Shown: piece after piece, positions 41,516 through 52,155 of the stretch
How positions within the stretch are numbered: the stretch's first letter is position 1
How the letters are laid out: each line of letters begins with the position of its first letter
NCBI RefSeq assembly: GCF_010730745.1
Contig: NZ_AP022615.1
Location: forward strand, 3,038,001 to 3,102,000
Direction: 5' to 3'
Source: Mycobacterium heidelbergense
Lineage (GTDB): Bacteria > Actinomycetota > Actinomycetes > Mycobacteriales > Mycobacteriaceae
Length of the DNA: 64,000 nt
Translations under genes and position numbers: made by a program
Notes under the pieces: model-generated
Told to the model about the DNA's origin: nothing
The model's database searches: none
What the model saw: the letters and a program-made list of their open reading frames with translations, nothing else

Positions 41516-42655
41516 ATGAGGGCCCCCCGCTTGACGTTTCGACCTTCCCGGTGGCATGAGTGGGCGGCGCCGGTGTGGATCGGTTGCAATTTCTCGGCAT
41601 GGGCGCGCCTGCTGATCCGCAACCGTTTCGCCGTGCACCCCAGCCGCTGGCACTTCGCCGTCCTTTTCACACTCGTCAGCGTCGTCAACTCCTTCCTGGG
41701 GTTGTGGCAGAAGATCGTGTTCGACGGGCGAGTGGCCAAAACGGCGATCGCCGATCCGCCGATCTTCATCGTTGGGCACTGGCGCACCGGCACCACCCTG
41801 CTGCACGAACTCTTGGTCCTCGACGATCGCCATACCGGCCCCACGGGTTTTGAATGCGTTGCGCCACAGCATTTTCTGCTGACCGAACGGATTGCACCGC
41901 TGCTGGGATTTCTGGTGTCGAAGCACCGCGTCATGGACAACATGGATTTGAGCTTGCGTCACCCGCAAGAGGACGAGTTCATATGGTGCATGCAGGGCCA
42001 GCCGTCGCCGTACCTGACCCTCGCGTTTCCGAACCGGCCGAATCAGCATGAGCGGTATTTGGATTTGGAGCGGTTGACACCGCGAGAACTGGAGGCATGG
42101 AAACGCATCCTCTTCCGGTTCGTTCAGCAGGTGTACTTCCGCCATCGCAAGACAGTGATCCTCAAAAACCCGAATCACAGTTTCCGAATCAAGGTGCTGC
42201 TGGACGTATTTCCGCAAGCGAAGTTCATCCACATCGTCCGAGATCCTTACGTCGTTTACCCATCGAGCATCCATCTTCTTAAGAGGTTGTCCCGCGTGCA
42301 CAGCTTGCAACGACCGACGTTCGAGGGATTGGACGAGAGGGTTCTGTCCACCTATGTCGATCTGTATCGAAAGGTGGACGAAGGGCGAGAACTCGTTGAT
42401 CCGTCACGCTTCTACGAATTGCGCTATGAAGACCTGATCAGCGATCCCGAGGGACAATTGCGCCAACTGTACGAGCATCTGGGTCTTGACGGCTTCGAGC
42501 AATACCGACCGCGCCTGCGGCAGTACCTTACCGACCACGTCGACTACGAAACGAACACCTACAACCTGACGGCCGAACAGCGCGCGGTCGTCGCGCAGCG
42601 TTGGGGAGAAGTCATTGACCGCTACCGCTATGGTCGAGCATCCGCGGCGGGTTGA
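41516..42655 (+). CDS. PAPS-dependent sulfotransferase
   Basis: 379 residues from ATG 41516. The 5'-phosphosulfate-binding loop IVGHWRTGTTLLHEL (about 85-99) and 3'-phosphate region KFIHIVRDPYVVYPSSIHLL mark the Sulfotransfer_3 family, which transfers sulfate from PAPS to hydroxyls. A hydrophobic stretch WHFAVLFTLVSVVNSFLGLW (about 45-64) suggests membrane association. Base composition is clearly lower in GC than the surrounding backbone, as expected of transferred DNA. The 3' end overlaps the convergent DUF1707 gene by 28 bases. Comparable P450-sulfotransferase pairs exist in mycobacteria (CYP128-Stf3, sulfomenaquinone; recalled), but this is a different family. Confidence 0.9.
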   Translation: MRAPRLTFRPSRWHEWAAPVWIGCNFSAWARLLIRNRFAVHPSRWHFAVLFTLVSVVNSFLGLWQKIVFDGRVAKTAIADPPIFIVGHWRTGTTLLHELLVLDDRHTGPTGFECVAPQHFLLTERIAPLLGFLVSKHRVMDNMDLSLRHPQEDEFIWCMQGQPSPYLTLAFPNRPNQHERYLDLERLTPRELEAWKRILFRFVQQVYFRHRKTVILKNPNHSFRIKVLLDVFPQAKFIHIVRDPYVVYPSSIHLLKRLSRVHSLQRPTFEGLDERVLSTYVDLYRKVDEGRELVDPSRFYELRYEDLISDPEGQLRQLYEHLGLDGFEQYRPRLRQYLTDHVDYETNTYNLTAEQRAVVAQRWGEVIDRYRYGRASAAG

Positions 42656-43266
42656 TCGGTCGGCTGCCCGCGGGGCCTGCGGGCTTTGCGCTTGACGCCC
42701 ACACCGCCCCACAGCGAGAAGCCGCGGATGTTCACCTTCGGTGCGCCGGGCGTGCCCTGGCCGCGGACGTTGTGGTCGAAGCCCCCCATCACACCGTGGC
42801 CGTGGATCTCGACGTTGACTTCGGGCGGCAACAATATGTTCTGCATGCCCATGATCGAGTAGGCATGGATCTCGACCTCGGTCGAGGTGAAGTCGGCGTA
42901 GCGCAGGTCCACCACCCCGCTGCCAAAGAAGCTGAACGTCGTCAGTTTCTTCGGCACGTTCCATCGTCCGCGCCGCTCGAATCCGCTCAGCAGGCCCAGC
43001 AGCAGCGTGGACGGTGCCGGATTGGGTTTGCCGCCGCGCCGCAGATTTATCGGCGCACCCGGCAGGTCGGCCCTGAGCTGATCCAGCTCCTCGTATGTGG
43101 TCGCCGCGTAAGCCCTGGTCAGGCGATCCTCGTAGTCTTTCAGCTGCAGGCGGCCCTGCTCGGCCGCGTACGCCAGCAACTGCGCAAGCTGGATGCGATC
43201 CGTGTCGGGCGCGCGCGACGATTCGTCACGCGTGTCCTTCGCGTCGCGCTGCGCCGAGTTGCTCAT
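42628..43266 (-). CDS. DUF1707 (SHOCT-like) protein with C-terminal LiaF-like beta domain
   Basis: 212 residues from ATG 43266 (MSNSAQRDAKDTRDESS). DUF1707 occupies about 20-75: DTDRIQLAQLLAYAAEQGRLQLKDYEDRL, with the usual LxxAxxxGRLxxxEFxxR pattern. After a short hydrophobic stretch comes a beta-rich region (DLRYADFTSTEVEIHAYSIMGMQNILLPPEVNVEIHGHGVMGG) of the cell-wall-active LiaF-like kind. Counterpart Rv0966c (recalled), next to the copper regulon there; that regulon is missing here. A perfect GCGTACG-A-CGTACGC palindrome sits 10 bases upstream. Function unknown, probably envelope sensing. Confidence 0.82.
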   Translation of the reverse strand: MSNSAQRDAKDTRDESSRAPDTDRIQLAQLLAYAAEQGRLQLKDYEDRLTRAYAATTYEELDQLRADLPGAPINLRRGGKPNPAPSTLLLGLLSGFERRGRWNVPKKLTTFSFFGSGVVDLRYADFTSTEVEIHAYSIMGMQNILLPPEVNVEIHGHGVMGGFDHNVRGQGTPGAPKVNIRGFSLWGGVGVKRKARRPRGQPTDQPAADARP

Positions 43267-43275
43267 CATCCACGA

Positions 43276-43290
43276 GCGTACGACGTACGC
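43276..43290. promoter_or_regulatory. Palindrome GCGTACGACGTACGC upstream of the DUF1707 gene
   Basis: Seven-base perfect arms around one central base, ending 10 bases before the DUF1707 start. Could be a repressor site at the start of the transcript. It does not resemble the copper CsoR box I recall from the corresponding M. tuberculosis region. Confidence 0.35.
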
Positions 43291-43529
43291 GTTTTGCTGC
43301 AAGTGGGTTGGCTAAACTGCAACCATCCTCCTACGCTGCGCTTAAGTTCTACATGCGAACAATGCTGGCCGAAAGACCCGACCCAACCGTTCGTGAATAC
43401 AGGGGTGGTGGAGGTCTTGGTGATCGACTCGCGGGGCTCACCGATCTCGACCAACCGATCCAGCTCGCCGCCCCGCTCTCGGATGTCCACACCCAGCCGA
43501 TTAAGCGCGGGCTCAATGTCGGAGTTGCG

Positions 43530-44342
43530 TCAGTCCGTACTGGCCGTTCGGCCGGGCACCCAACTGGGCGGGCGCTTCTGCAAGAACGCCAGCATGCCTT
43601 CGCGGGCTTCGTCGGAGACGAACAGCCGGGCCGACTCCTCGGTGAGCCGTTCGGCGTCGCGGTCGAACGCTTCGAGCACCGCGGCGGTCGTCAGCGCCTT
43701 CGACGCCGCAAGGCCCTGGGGCGAACCGCGGCTCACGTCGGCGACCAACTTCGCCACCGTGGCCTCCACGTCGTCGACCGCCATTGTGACCAAGCCGATT
43801 TCGGCGGCCCGCGCCGCATTGAATGTCTCACCGGTCAGGTAGTAGCGCGACGCCGCGCGCGCCGACATCTTCGGCAGCAGCGTCAGCGAGATGATGGCCG
43901 GGGCGACGCCGATCCGCGCCTCGGTTAGCGCAAAGGTACTGCGCGGGCCGGCGACCGCGATGTCGCAGGCACCGACTAGGCCGAACCCGCCGGCCCGGAC
44001 GTGCCCGTCGACGGCGGCGATCACCGACAGCGGCGACTCGACGATGGTGCGCAATAGCGCCGTGAGTTCCCGGGCCCGAGCCGCGGCCATGTCAAAAGGG
44101 TCGCCCCCGCCGGCCGCTGAGCTCTCAGAGAGATCCGCTCCAGCGCAGAAGGTGCCGCCGGTGTGGCCCAGAACCACCACGCGCGCCGCCGGATCCGAGG
44201 CAGCGTCGCGCAGCCCCTGATGCAACTGGCTCACCAGGGCGGCGGACAGCGCGTTGCGGTTGTGCGGAGAGTCCAGCGTCAGCCGCGCGAATGGGCCTCC
44301 GGCATCGGCCGGGCCGGCGTAGTCGACGAGACGATTTTCCAT
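43530..44342 (-). CDS. echA7: Enoyl-CoA hydratase/isomerase (crotonase family)
   Basis: 270 residues; last gene of the acyl-CoA carboxylase operon, 10 bases after fadE12. Crotonase motifs: LTLDSPHNRNALSAAL, oxyanion-hole block HTGGTFCAGADLSE, VIAAVDGHVRAGGFGLVGACDIAVAG, and ARIGVAPAIISLTLLP. In the GHVRAGG region the usual Glu of hydratases is replaced by a hydrophobic or small residue in ARIGVAPA, so hydratase activity needs confirmation. In an Atu/Liu-type pathway this gene would hydrate the carboxylated (methyl- or isohexenyl-glutaconyl) CoA. Confidence 0.88.
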   Translation of the reverse strand: MENRLVDYAGPADAGGPFARLTLDSPHNRNALSAALVSQLHQGLRDAASDPAARVVVLGHTGGTFCAGADLSESSAAGGGDPFDMAAARARELTALLRTIVESPLSVIAAVDGHVRAGGFGLVGACDIAVAGPRSTFALTEARIGVAPAIISLTLLPKMSARAASRYYLTGETFNAARAAEIGLVTMAVDDVEATVAKLVADVSRGSPQGLAASKALTTAAVLEAFDRDAERLTEESARLFVSDEAREGMLAFLQKRPPSWVPGRTASTD

Positions 44343-44352
44343 CGGTACGGCT

Positions 44353-45519
44353 TCAGTAGCTTCGGGGTAGGCCCAGCGATGTCTGCGCGACGAAGTTCAG
44401 CACCATCTCGCGACTGATCGGGGCGATCCGCCCGAGCCGCGCCGACGCTAGCATGGCGGCCACCCCGTACTCCTTGGTCAACCCGTTGCCGCCCAAAGAC
44501 TGCACGGCCTGGTCGACCGACCGGGTGGCCGCCTCGGCCGCGGCGTACTTGGCCATGTTGGCGGCCTCGGCCGCGCCCGCGTCGTCGCCGTTGTCGTAGA
44601 GCGTCGCGGCCTTCTGCATCATCAGCTTGGCCAGTTCGACCTCGATGTGGCACTGCGCCAACGGATGTGACAGCCCCTGATGGGCGCCGATGGGCGTGGA
44701 CCAGACCTGGCGGGTCTTGACGTAGTCGACGGCCCTGTCCAGTGCGAATCGCCCCATGCCCACCGAGCTGGCCGCGCCCATGATGCGCTCGGGATTCAAA
44801 CCGGCGAAAAGCTGTGCGATGGCGGCGTCCTCGGCCCCGACCAGCGCGTCGCTGGGCAGCCGGACATCGTCGAGGAACACCTGGAACTGGCGCTCGGGGC
44901 TGATCAGCTCCATCTCGATTGGCGTGTAGGTGAAGCCGGGCGTGTCGGTGGGCACCACGAACAACGCCGGGCGCAGCTTGCCCGTCTTGTCCTCCTCCGT
45001 GCGACCCACCACTAGCACCGCCTGCGCCTGGTCGACGCCGGAGATAAACACCTTCTGGCCCTTGAGGATCCAGTCGCGGCCGTCGCACCGGGCGGTGGTG
45101 GTGATCTTGTGCGAGTTGGATCCGGCGTCCGGCTCGGTGATCGCGAACGCCATCGTCAGCGAGCCTTCGGCGATGGCCGGAATCCAGCGCTTCTTCTGTT
45201 CTTCGGTGCCGAACTTGCTGATGATGGTGCCGTTGATGGCGGGGGACACCACCATCAGCAGCAGTGCGCTGCCCGCGGCCGCCATCTCTTCCATCACCAG
45301 CGACAGCTCGTACATTCCGGCGCCGCCCCCGCCGTACTCCTCGGGCAGATTCACCCCGAGGAAGCCGAGTTTTCCTGCCTCGGCCCATAATTCGGTGGTG
45401 TGTTCGTGTGCGCGGGCCTTTTCGAGGTAGTACTCGGCGCCGTAGTTGGACGCCCATTCGGCCACCGCCTTGCGCAGGGCGCGGCGCTCCTCGTTTTCGA
45501 TGAAGCTGGTGTCGGTCAC
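44353..45519 (-). CDS. fadE12: Acyl-CoA dehydrogenase FadE12
   Basis: FAD-dependent alpha,beta-dehydrogenation of acyl-CoA; 388 residues. GTG start overlaps the accA2 stop (GTGA). Conserved blocks: LPEEYGGGGAGMYELSLVMEEM, MAFAITEPDAGSNSHKITTTA (FAD/substrate loop), KVFISGVDQAQ, RQVWSTPIGAHQGLSHPLAQ and SLGGNGLTKEYGVAAMLASARLGRIAPISREMV. It lies between the carboxylase alpha subunit and the hydratase; with fadE13 the operon has two dehydrogenases. Substrate inferred to be a branched or isoprenoid acyl-CoA. Confidence 0.92.
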   Translation of the reverse strand: MTDTSFIENEERRALRKAVAEWASNYGAEYYLEKARAHEHTTELWAEAGKLGFLGVNLPEEYGGGGAGMYELSLVMEEMAAAGSALLLMVVSPAINGTIISKFGTEEQKKRWIPAIAEGSLTMAFAITEPDAGSNSHKITTTARCDGRDWILKGQKVFISGVDQAQAVLVVGRTEEDKTGKLRPALFVVPTDTPGFTYTPIEMELISPERQFQVFLDDVRLPSDALVGAEDAAIAQLFAGLNPERIMGAASSVGMGRFALDRAVDYVKTRQVWSTPIGAHQGLSHPLAQCHIEVELAKLMMQKAATLYDNGDDAGAAEAANMAKYAAAEAATRSVDQAVQSLGGNGLTKEYGVAAMLASARLGRIAPISREMVLNFVAQTSLGLPRSY

Positions 45520-47507
45520 CGTGAATCTCCTTCTGCTTGGGGCGCTTCCACTCTTGCCAGGACGGCGCCCACTTCGACTTGCTGACCGGTCTTCACGTCG
45601 AGTTCGGCGAGCACGCCGTCGACCGGCGCGGCGATGGTGTGCTCCATCTTCATCGCCTCCAGCCAGACCAATGGCTGGCCGGCGGTGACGGTGTCGCCGA
45701 CCGCGGCGCCCAGCCGGATGACGTTGCCGGGCATGGGCGCCACCAGGGAGCCCTTTTCGACGGTCGAACCGGGCTCGGGGAAGCGCGGCAGCGCGATCAG
45801 GTGAACGGGGCCGCGCGCCGAATCGACGTAGACGTCCTGGTCGTAGCGCTGCACCGAGAAGCTGTGATCCACCCCGTCGGCGCTCAGCACGACCTCGTTC
45901 ACCGTGGCCGAGACCAGGCCCACCGATTGGTCAGCGGGGAGCGCCAAACCGCTTCTGCCGAAACGGTATTCGACCCGGTGTTCGTCGCCAGCGTCGTCAC
46001 GGTAGGTCTTGACCTGGTAGCCGGACGGCAGGTTTCGCCAGCCACTGGGTGCCGAGCCGAGCACCTTCGCCGTGGCGCGGTTATGCGCGGCGTCGGCGAG
46101 CGCGTCGGCGATGGCCGACAACCGGACCGTGGTGGCGTCGGCCAGCGGTGCGGACAGCTGCGCCAGGCCGTGCGTGTCGAAAAACGCGGTGTCCGTGGCG
46201 CCGTCGAGGAACGCCGGGTGCCGCAGGACGTTCACCAGCAGCTCGCGGTTGGTGCGCACGCCGTGCAGGCGGGCGCGGGCCAGCGCGTCGGCGAGCACGA
46301 GCGCCGATTGATGGCGCGTCGGGGCATAGGAGATGACCTTGGCCAGCATCGGGTCGTAGTGGATCGACACCGTCGAGCCGGTGACAATGCCGGAGTCCAG
46401 TCGTATTCCGGTTTGGTGTCCCAGCGAGCCGAACTGCGCCCGAGCCGCTGGCACCTCGAACGCGTGCACGACGCCGGCCTGTGGTTGCCAGTCATGCGCG
46501 GGATCCTCGGCGTAGAGCCGGGCCTCAATCGAATAGCCGTGGGTGGCGGGAGGTTCCGTATTGAGTCGGCCGCCCTCGGCGATGGCGAGCTGCAGTTCGA
46601 CGAGGTCGAGCCCGGTGGTTTCCTCGGTGACCGGGTGCTCGACCTGCAGTCGGGTGTTCATCTCCAGGAAGTAGAACTCGCCGTTATCGTCGGCGAGGAA
46701 CTCCACCGTGCCGGCGCCGGTGTAGCCGATCGCGCCGGCGGCGAGCCGGGCCGCGTCGAACAGCTTGGCCCGCATGCCCGGGATGCGCTCGACGAGCGGC
46801 GAGGGGGCCTCCTCGATGATCTTTTGGTGGCGGCGCTGAATGGAGCATTCCCGTTCCCCGACGGCCCAGACCGTGCCGTGGGTGTCGGCGAGGACCTGGA
46901 CCTCGACGTGGTGTCCGGCCGGCAGGTAGCGCTCGCAGAACACCGTCGGGTCACCGAACGCCAACTGCGCCTCGCGGCGCGCCGCCGCGACTTCGTCTGG
47001 CAGCTCTGATAATTCGCGTGCCACCCGCATCCCGCGCCCGCCGCCGCCGGCGGAAGCCTTGACCAGCATGGGCAGCTGCGCCGCGGTGACCGTGTCGGGG
47101 TCGAGTTCGTCGAGCACCGGCACCCCGGCGGCGGCCATGAGCTTCTTGGACTCGATCTTGGAGCCCATCGCGCACACCGCATCCACCGGCGGCCCGACCC
47201 ACGTCAGGCCCGAGCCTTGCACGGCGGCGGCGAATTCGGCGTTCTCCGAAAGGAATCCGTAGCCGGGGTGCACGGCGTCGGCGCCGGCGGCGCGGGCGGC
47301 CGCGATGATCGCCTCGGCGTTGAGATAGTCGTTGGTCTTGGCCAGCCGCACGCGCGCGTCGGCGTCGGCGACGTGCGGCGCGGCGGCGTCCGGGTCGGTG
47401 TAGACGGCGACGGTGCCCAGGCCGAGGCGCCGGCAGGTAGCGAACACCCGGCGGGCGATCTCGCCCCGGTTGGCGACCAGCACTCGAGTGATCGGCTTAG
47501 GTGTCAT
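45516..47507 (-). CDS. accA2: Acyl-CoA carboxylase alpha subunit (biotin carboxylase and carrier)
   Basis: 663 residues with three parts: biotin carboxylase (about 1-450; ITRVLVANRGEIARRVFATCRRLG, ATP-grasp loop KASAGGGGRGMRV, EMNTRLQVEHPVTEE), a linker domain (BT-like, 490-580), and a C-terminal biotin carrier with the biotinylated lysine in WLEAMKMEHTIAAP. This is the arrangement of methylcrotonyl-/geranyl-CoA carboxylase alpha chains. It starts six bases after accD2 ends and its stop overlaps fadE12. Function and partner: carboxylates an enoyl-CoA with AccD2. Confidence 0.94.
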   Translation of the reverse strand: MTPKPITRVLVANRGEIARRVFATCRRLGLGTVAVYTDPDAAAPHVADADARVRLAKTNDYLNAEAIIAAARAAGADAVHPGYGFLSENAEFAAAVQGSGLTWVGPPVDAVCAMGSKIESKKLMAAAGVPVLDELDPDTVTAAQLPMLVKASAGGGGRGMRVARELSELPDEVAAARREAQLAFGDPTVFCERYLPAGHHVEVQVLADTHGTVWAVGERECSIQRRHQKIIEEAPSPLVERIPGMRAKLFDAARLAAGAIGYTGAGTVEFLADDNGEFYFLEMNTRLQVEHPVTEETTGLDLVELQLAIAEGGRLNTEPPATHGYSIEARLYAEDPAHDWQPQAGVVHAFEVPAARAQFGSLGHQTGIRLDSGIVTGSTVSIHYDPMLAKVISYAPTRHQSALVLADALARARLHGVRTNRELLVNVLRHPAFLDGATDTAFFDTHGLAQLSAPLADATTVRLSAIADALADAAHNRATAKVLGSAPSGWRNLPSGYQVKTYRDDAGDEHRVEYRFGRSGLALPADQSVGLVSATVNEVVLSADGVDHSFSVQRYDQDVYVDSARGPVHLIALPRFPEPGSTVEKGSLVAPMPGNVIRLGAAVGDTVTAGQPLVWLEAMKMEHTIAAPVDGVLAELDVKTGQQVEVGAVLARVEAPQAEGDSR

Positions 47508-47513
47508 AAGGCA

Positions 47514-49109
47514 TCACATCCGGAAGACGCCGAAGTTCGACGTCCCCTTGATCGGGCCATTGGCGATGGCGGACAAGCACATTCCCAGCACGGTTCGGGT
47601 GTCGCGCGGGTCGATCACCCCGTCGTCGTAGAGCATCCCGGACAGGACCAACGGCAGCGATTCGGCCTCGATCTGACCCTCTATCGCGGCTCGCATGGAA
47701 GCGTCGGCGGCCTCGTCATATTGTTGCCCGCGGGCCTGGGCGGCCGCGCGGGCAACGATCGACAGCACGCCCGACAGCTGTGCGCCGCCCATCACCGCGG
47801 CCTTGGCGCTCGGCCAGGCGAACAGGAATCGGGGGTCATAGGCGCGCCCGCACATGCCGTAGTGGCCCGCTCCGTACGATGCGCCGATCAACAGCGAGAT
47901 GTGCGGAACGGTCGAGTTCGACACGGCGTTGATCATCATCGAGCCGTGCTTGATCATCCCGCCCTCTTCGTAGTCCTTGCCCACCATGTAGCCGGTGGTG
48001 TTGTGCAGGAACAACAGTGGCGTGTCGGAGCGGTTGGCCAGCTGAATGAATTGCGTGGCCTTCTGCGACTCCTCGCTGAACAGCACGCCGCGCGCGTTGG
48101 CCAGGATGCCCAGCGGGTAGCCGTGCAGCCGGGCCCAGCCGGTCACCAGCGACGAGCCGTACAAGGCCTTGAATTCGTCGAATTCGGAGCCGTCGACGAT
48201 GCGGGCGATCACCTCACGGGGGTCGAACGGGATGCGCAGGTCGGCGGGCACGATGCCGATCAGTTCCTCGGCGTCGAACAGCGGCTCGGTCACGGCTGCC
48301 GCGGCGGGCCCTTGTTTGACCCAGTTGAGCCGGGCGACGATGCGGCGTCCGATCCGGATCGCGTCGAGTTCGTCAACGGCGAAGTAGTCGGTCAAACCCG
48401 AGATGCGGGCGTGCATCTCGGCGCCGCCCAGGGATTCGTCGTCGGATTCCTCTCCGGTGGCCATCTTGACCAGCGGGGGACCGGCCAGGAACACCTTCGA
48501 GCGTTCCTTGATCATCACGACGTGGTCCGACATTCCGGGGACGTAGGCCCCGCCCGCGGTGGAGTTGCCGAACACCAGCGCGATGGTGGGGATGCCGGCC
48601 GCCGACAGGCGGGTCAGGTCGCGGAACATCCGCCCGCCCGGGATGAAGACCTCCTTCTGGGTGGGTAGGTCGGCCCCGCCGGATTCCACCAGGGAAATGA
48701 CCGGAAGCCGGTTTTCGAAAGCGATCTGGTTGGCCCGCAGTATCTTTCGAAGTGTCCAGGGGTTGCTGGTGCCGCCCTTGACGGTGGGGTCGTTGGCCAC
48801 GATCATGCACTCCACGCCCGATACCGCGCCGATGCCGGTGACGAGGCTGGCGCCGACCTGGAAGGCGCTGCCATAGGCCGCGAGCGGGCTCAGCTCCAGG
48901 AACGGGGAATCCGGGTCGACGAGCAGCTCGATACGTTCCCGGGCGGTCAGCTTGCCGCGGGCGTGATGGCGCTCGACGTACTTGGGGCCGCCCCCCGCAA
49001 GCGCCTTGGCGAGTTCGGCGTCGATCTCGTCGAGCCTCGAGGTCGCCGTCGACGCCGCGTCGGAGTAGGCGGGGGAAGTCGGGTCGAGTGTCGTCCGAAG
49101 GATGGTCAT
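47514..49109 (-). CDS. accD2: Acyl-CoA carboxylase beta subunit (carboxyltransferase)
   Basis: 531 residues from ATG 49109 (MTILRTTLDPTSPAYSDA); a longer frame to 49199 would be translated through a repeat-like insert and is not preferred. Carboxyltransferase blocks: GGPKYVERHHARGKLTARER, GKVFLAGPPLVKMATGEE (in the reading SKVFLAG...), FLHNTTGYMVGKDYEEGGMIKHG and SYGAGHYGMCGRAYDPRFLFAWP. The YxVG-type segment and overall length are those of methylcrotonyl/geranyl-CoA carboxylases rather than propionyl-CoA carboxylases. Pairs with accA2. Confidence 0.94.
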   Translation of the reverse strand: MTILRTTLDPTSPAYSDAASTATSRLDEIDAELAKALAGGGPKYVERHHARGKLTARERIELLVDPDSPFLELSPLAAYGSAFQVGASLVTGIGAVSGVECMIVANDPTVKGGTSNPWTLRKILRANQIAFENRLPVISLVESGGADLPTQKEVFIPGGRMFRDLTRLSAAGIPTIALVFGNSTAGGAYVPGMSDHVVMIKERSKVFLAGPPLVKMATGEESDDESLGGAEMHARISGLTDYFAVDELDAIRIGRRIVARLNWVKQGPAAAAVTEPLFDAEELIGIVPADLRIPFDPREVIARIVDGSEFDEFKALYGSSLVTGWARLHGYPLGILANARGVLFSEESQKATQFIQLANRSDTPLLFLHNTTGYMVGKDYEEGGMIKHGSMMINAVSNSTVPHISLLIGASYGAGHYGMCGRAYDPRFLFAWPSAKAAVMGGAQLSGVLSIVARAAAQARGQQYDEAADASMRAAIEGQIEAESLPLVLSGMLYDDGVIDPRDTRTVLGMCLSAIANGPIKGTSNFGVFRM

Positions 49110-49111
49110 AG

Positions 49112-49182
49112 CCACCACCGACGATGCAGTGGGGGTACCGCCCGCTTGCGGGGGACGGAGCGATGAGGAGGAGGGGGTGCAA
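49112..49182 (+). repeat. MIRU-like interspersed repeat between fadE13 and accD2
   Basis: The plus strand reads GACGATGCAG (49129-49138), then GGACGGAGCGATGAGGAGGA (49152-49171). Mycobacterial interspersed repetitive units contain GACGATGCAG and GCGATGAGGAGGAG and sit in short gaps within operons, as here. It lies antisense to the operon and lengthens the fadE13-accD2 junction, which otherwise is tightly packed. Identification is from memory of MIRU sequence. Confidence 0.5.
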
Positions 49183-50327
49183 TCATGATTGATACCCAAG
49201 GATTTTGGCGGCCAGTGCTGTCAGGATTTCGGTGGTTCCGCCGCCGATGCCCAGGATCCGCATGTCGCGGTATTGGCGTTCGACTTCGGACTCGGCCATG
49301 TAGCCCATCCCCCCAAATAACTGGACGGCCTGGTTGGCCACCCATTCCCCGGCCTCGACGGCGGTGTTCTTGGCGAAGCACACCGCCGCGATCAGGTTCG
49401 TCTCCCCGGCCAGTTGGCGCTCCACCAAGTTGCGCGCATACACCCGCGCGACGTCGATGCGGCGGGCCATCTCGGCCAGGGTGTTCTGCACCGACTGGCG
49501 GGATATCAGCGGGCGGCCGAACGTTTCGCGGTCGCGGCACCACTGGACGCTCAGGTCCAAGCACCGTTGTGCGCTCGAATAGGCTTGCGCGGCAAGGCCG
49601 ATCCGCTCGGCGACGAATGCCGCGGCGATCTGGGCGAACCCGCTGTTCTCGGCGCCGATGAGGTTGGCCGCCGGCACCCGCGCGTCGGTGTAGGACAGCT
49701 CGGCGGTGTCAGACGATCGCCAGCCCATCTTGTCCAGCTTGCGGGTGACCTCAAAGCCCGGTGTGCCCTTCTCGACCACCATCAGCGAAACCCCCGCGGC
49801 GCCAGGGCCGCCCGTGCGCACCGCGGTGACCACGTAGTCGGCGCGGACCCCGGAGGTGATGTAGGTCTTGGCGCCGTTGACCACATAGTGGTCGCCGTCC
49901 AACACCGCGGTGGTGCGCAGGTGCCCGACGTCGGAACCGCCGCCGGGCTCGGTGATGGCGAGCGCGCCGATCTTCTCGCCGGCCAGCGTCGGCCGCACGA
50001 ACGTGTCGATCAGCCGCGCGTCGCCGGATGCGATCATGTGCGGCACCGCGATGCCGCACGTGAACAGCGACGCGAACACCCCGCCCGGTGCGCCGGTCTG
50101 GTGCATTTCCTCGCAGATGATCACCGAGTCCGCGCCGTCGCCGCCGCCCCCGCCGACCGCTTCGGGAAAGCCCGCGCCCAGCAGGCCGGCGGCGCCGGCG
50201 CGGCGGTGCAGGTCGCGCGGCAGGTCGCCGGTGCGCTCCCACTCGGCGATGTTGGGCACGATCTCGCGTTCGGTGAAGGAGCGCACCGTCTTTCGCAACT
50301 GTTCGCGCTCGGGCGTGGTCCAGATGC

Positions 50328-50331
<4 letters not shown>
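49183..50331 (-). CDS. fadE13: Acyl-CoA dehydrogenase FadE13
   Basis: 382 residues from GTG 50331, which overlaps the stop of the DUF1446 gene (GTGA). The frame continues far upstream inside that gene and is not used. Blocks: GAGFPEAVGGGGGDGADSVI, GALAITEPGGGSDVGHLRTTA, GAKTYITSGVRADYVVTAVR, RETFGRPLISRQSVQNTLAEMA and the C-terminal FGGMGYMAESEVERQYRDMRILGIGGGTTEI. It has the AtuD/citronellyl-CoA-dehydrogenase-like length. Second gene of the carboxylase operon. Confidence 0.92.
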
Positions 50332-52040
<1,709 letters not shown>

Positions 52041-52085
52041 GCGCGTCCTCCATTCATGGCAATACCGGTGACCTGCGAACCAACC

Positions 52086-52101
52086 AACCACCCGGTAGGT
52101 T
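52086..52101. promoter_or_regulatory. AACCACCCGGTAGGTT, candidate TetR-type operator of the carboxylase operon
   Basis: Imperfect palindrome (AACC.. CCGG ..GGTT) 46 bases upstream of the DUF1446 start. TetR repressors of branched-chain and fatty-acid degradation genes commonly use AACC-N-CCGG-N-GGTT-like sites. The regulator gene is not in the window. Confidence 0.45.
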
Positions 52102-52155
52102 AGCGGGTACCGCCAGCGTCACGTCAAGGATGCCTGGTCCGTGGGGGTGCTCGTT

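Noticed and set aside
43095..43928. 277-codon plus-strand frame
   Set aside because: Antisense to the DUF1707 protein and the crotonase; no family motif, Arg/Pro-rich composition.
49110..49199. 30-residue N-terminal extension of AccD2
   Set aside because: Runs through the MIRU-like repeat; the family N-terminus begins at MTILRTTLDP (49109).
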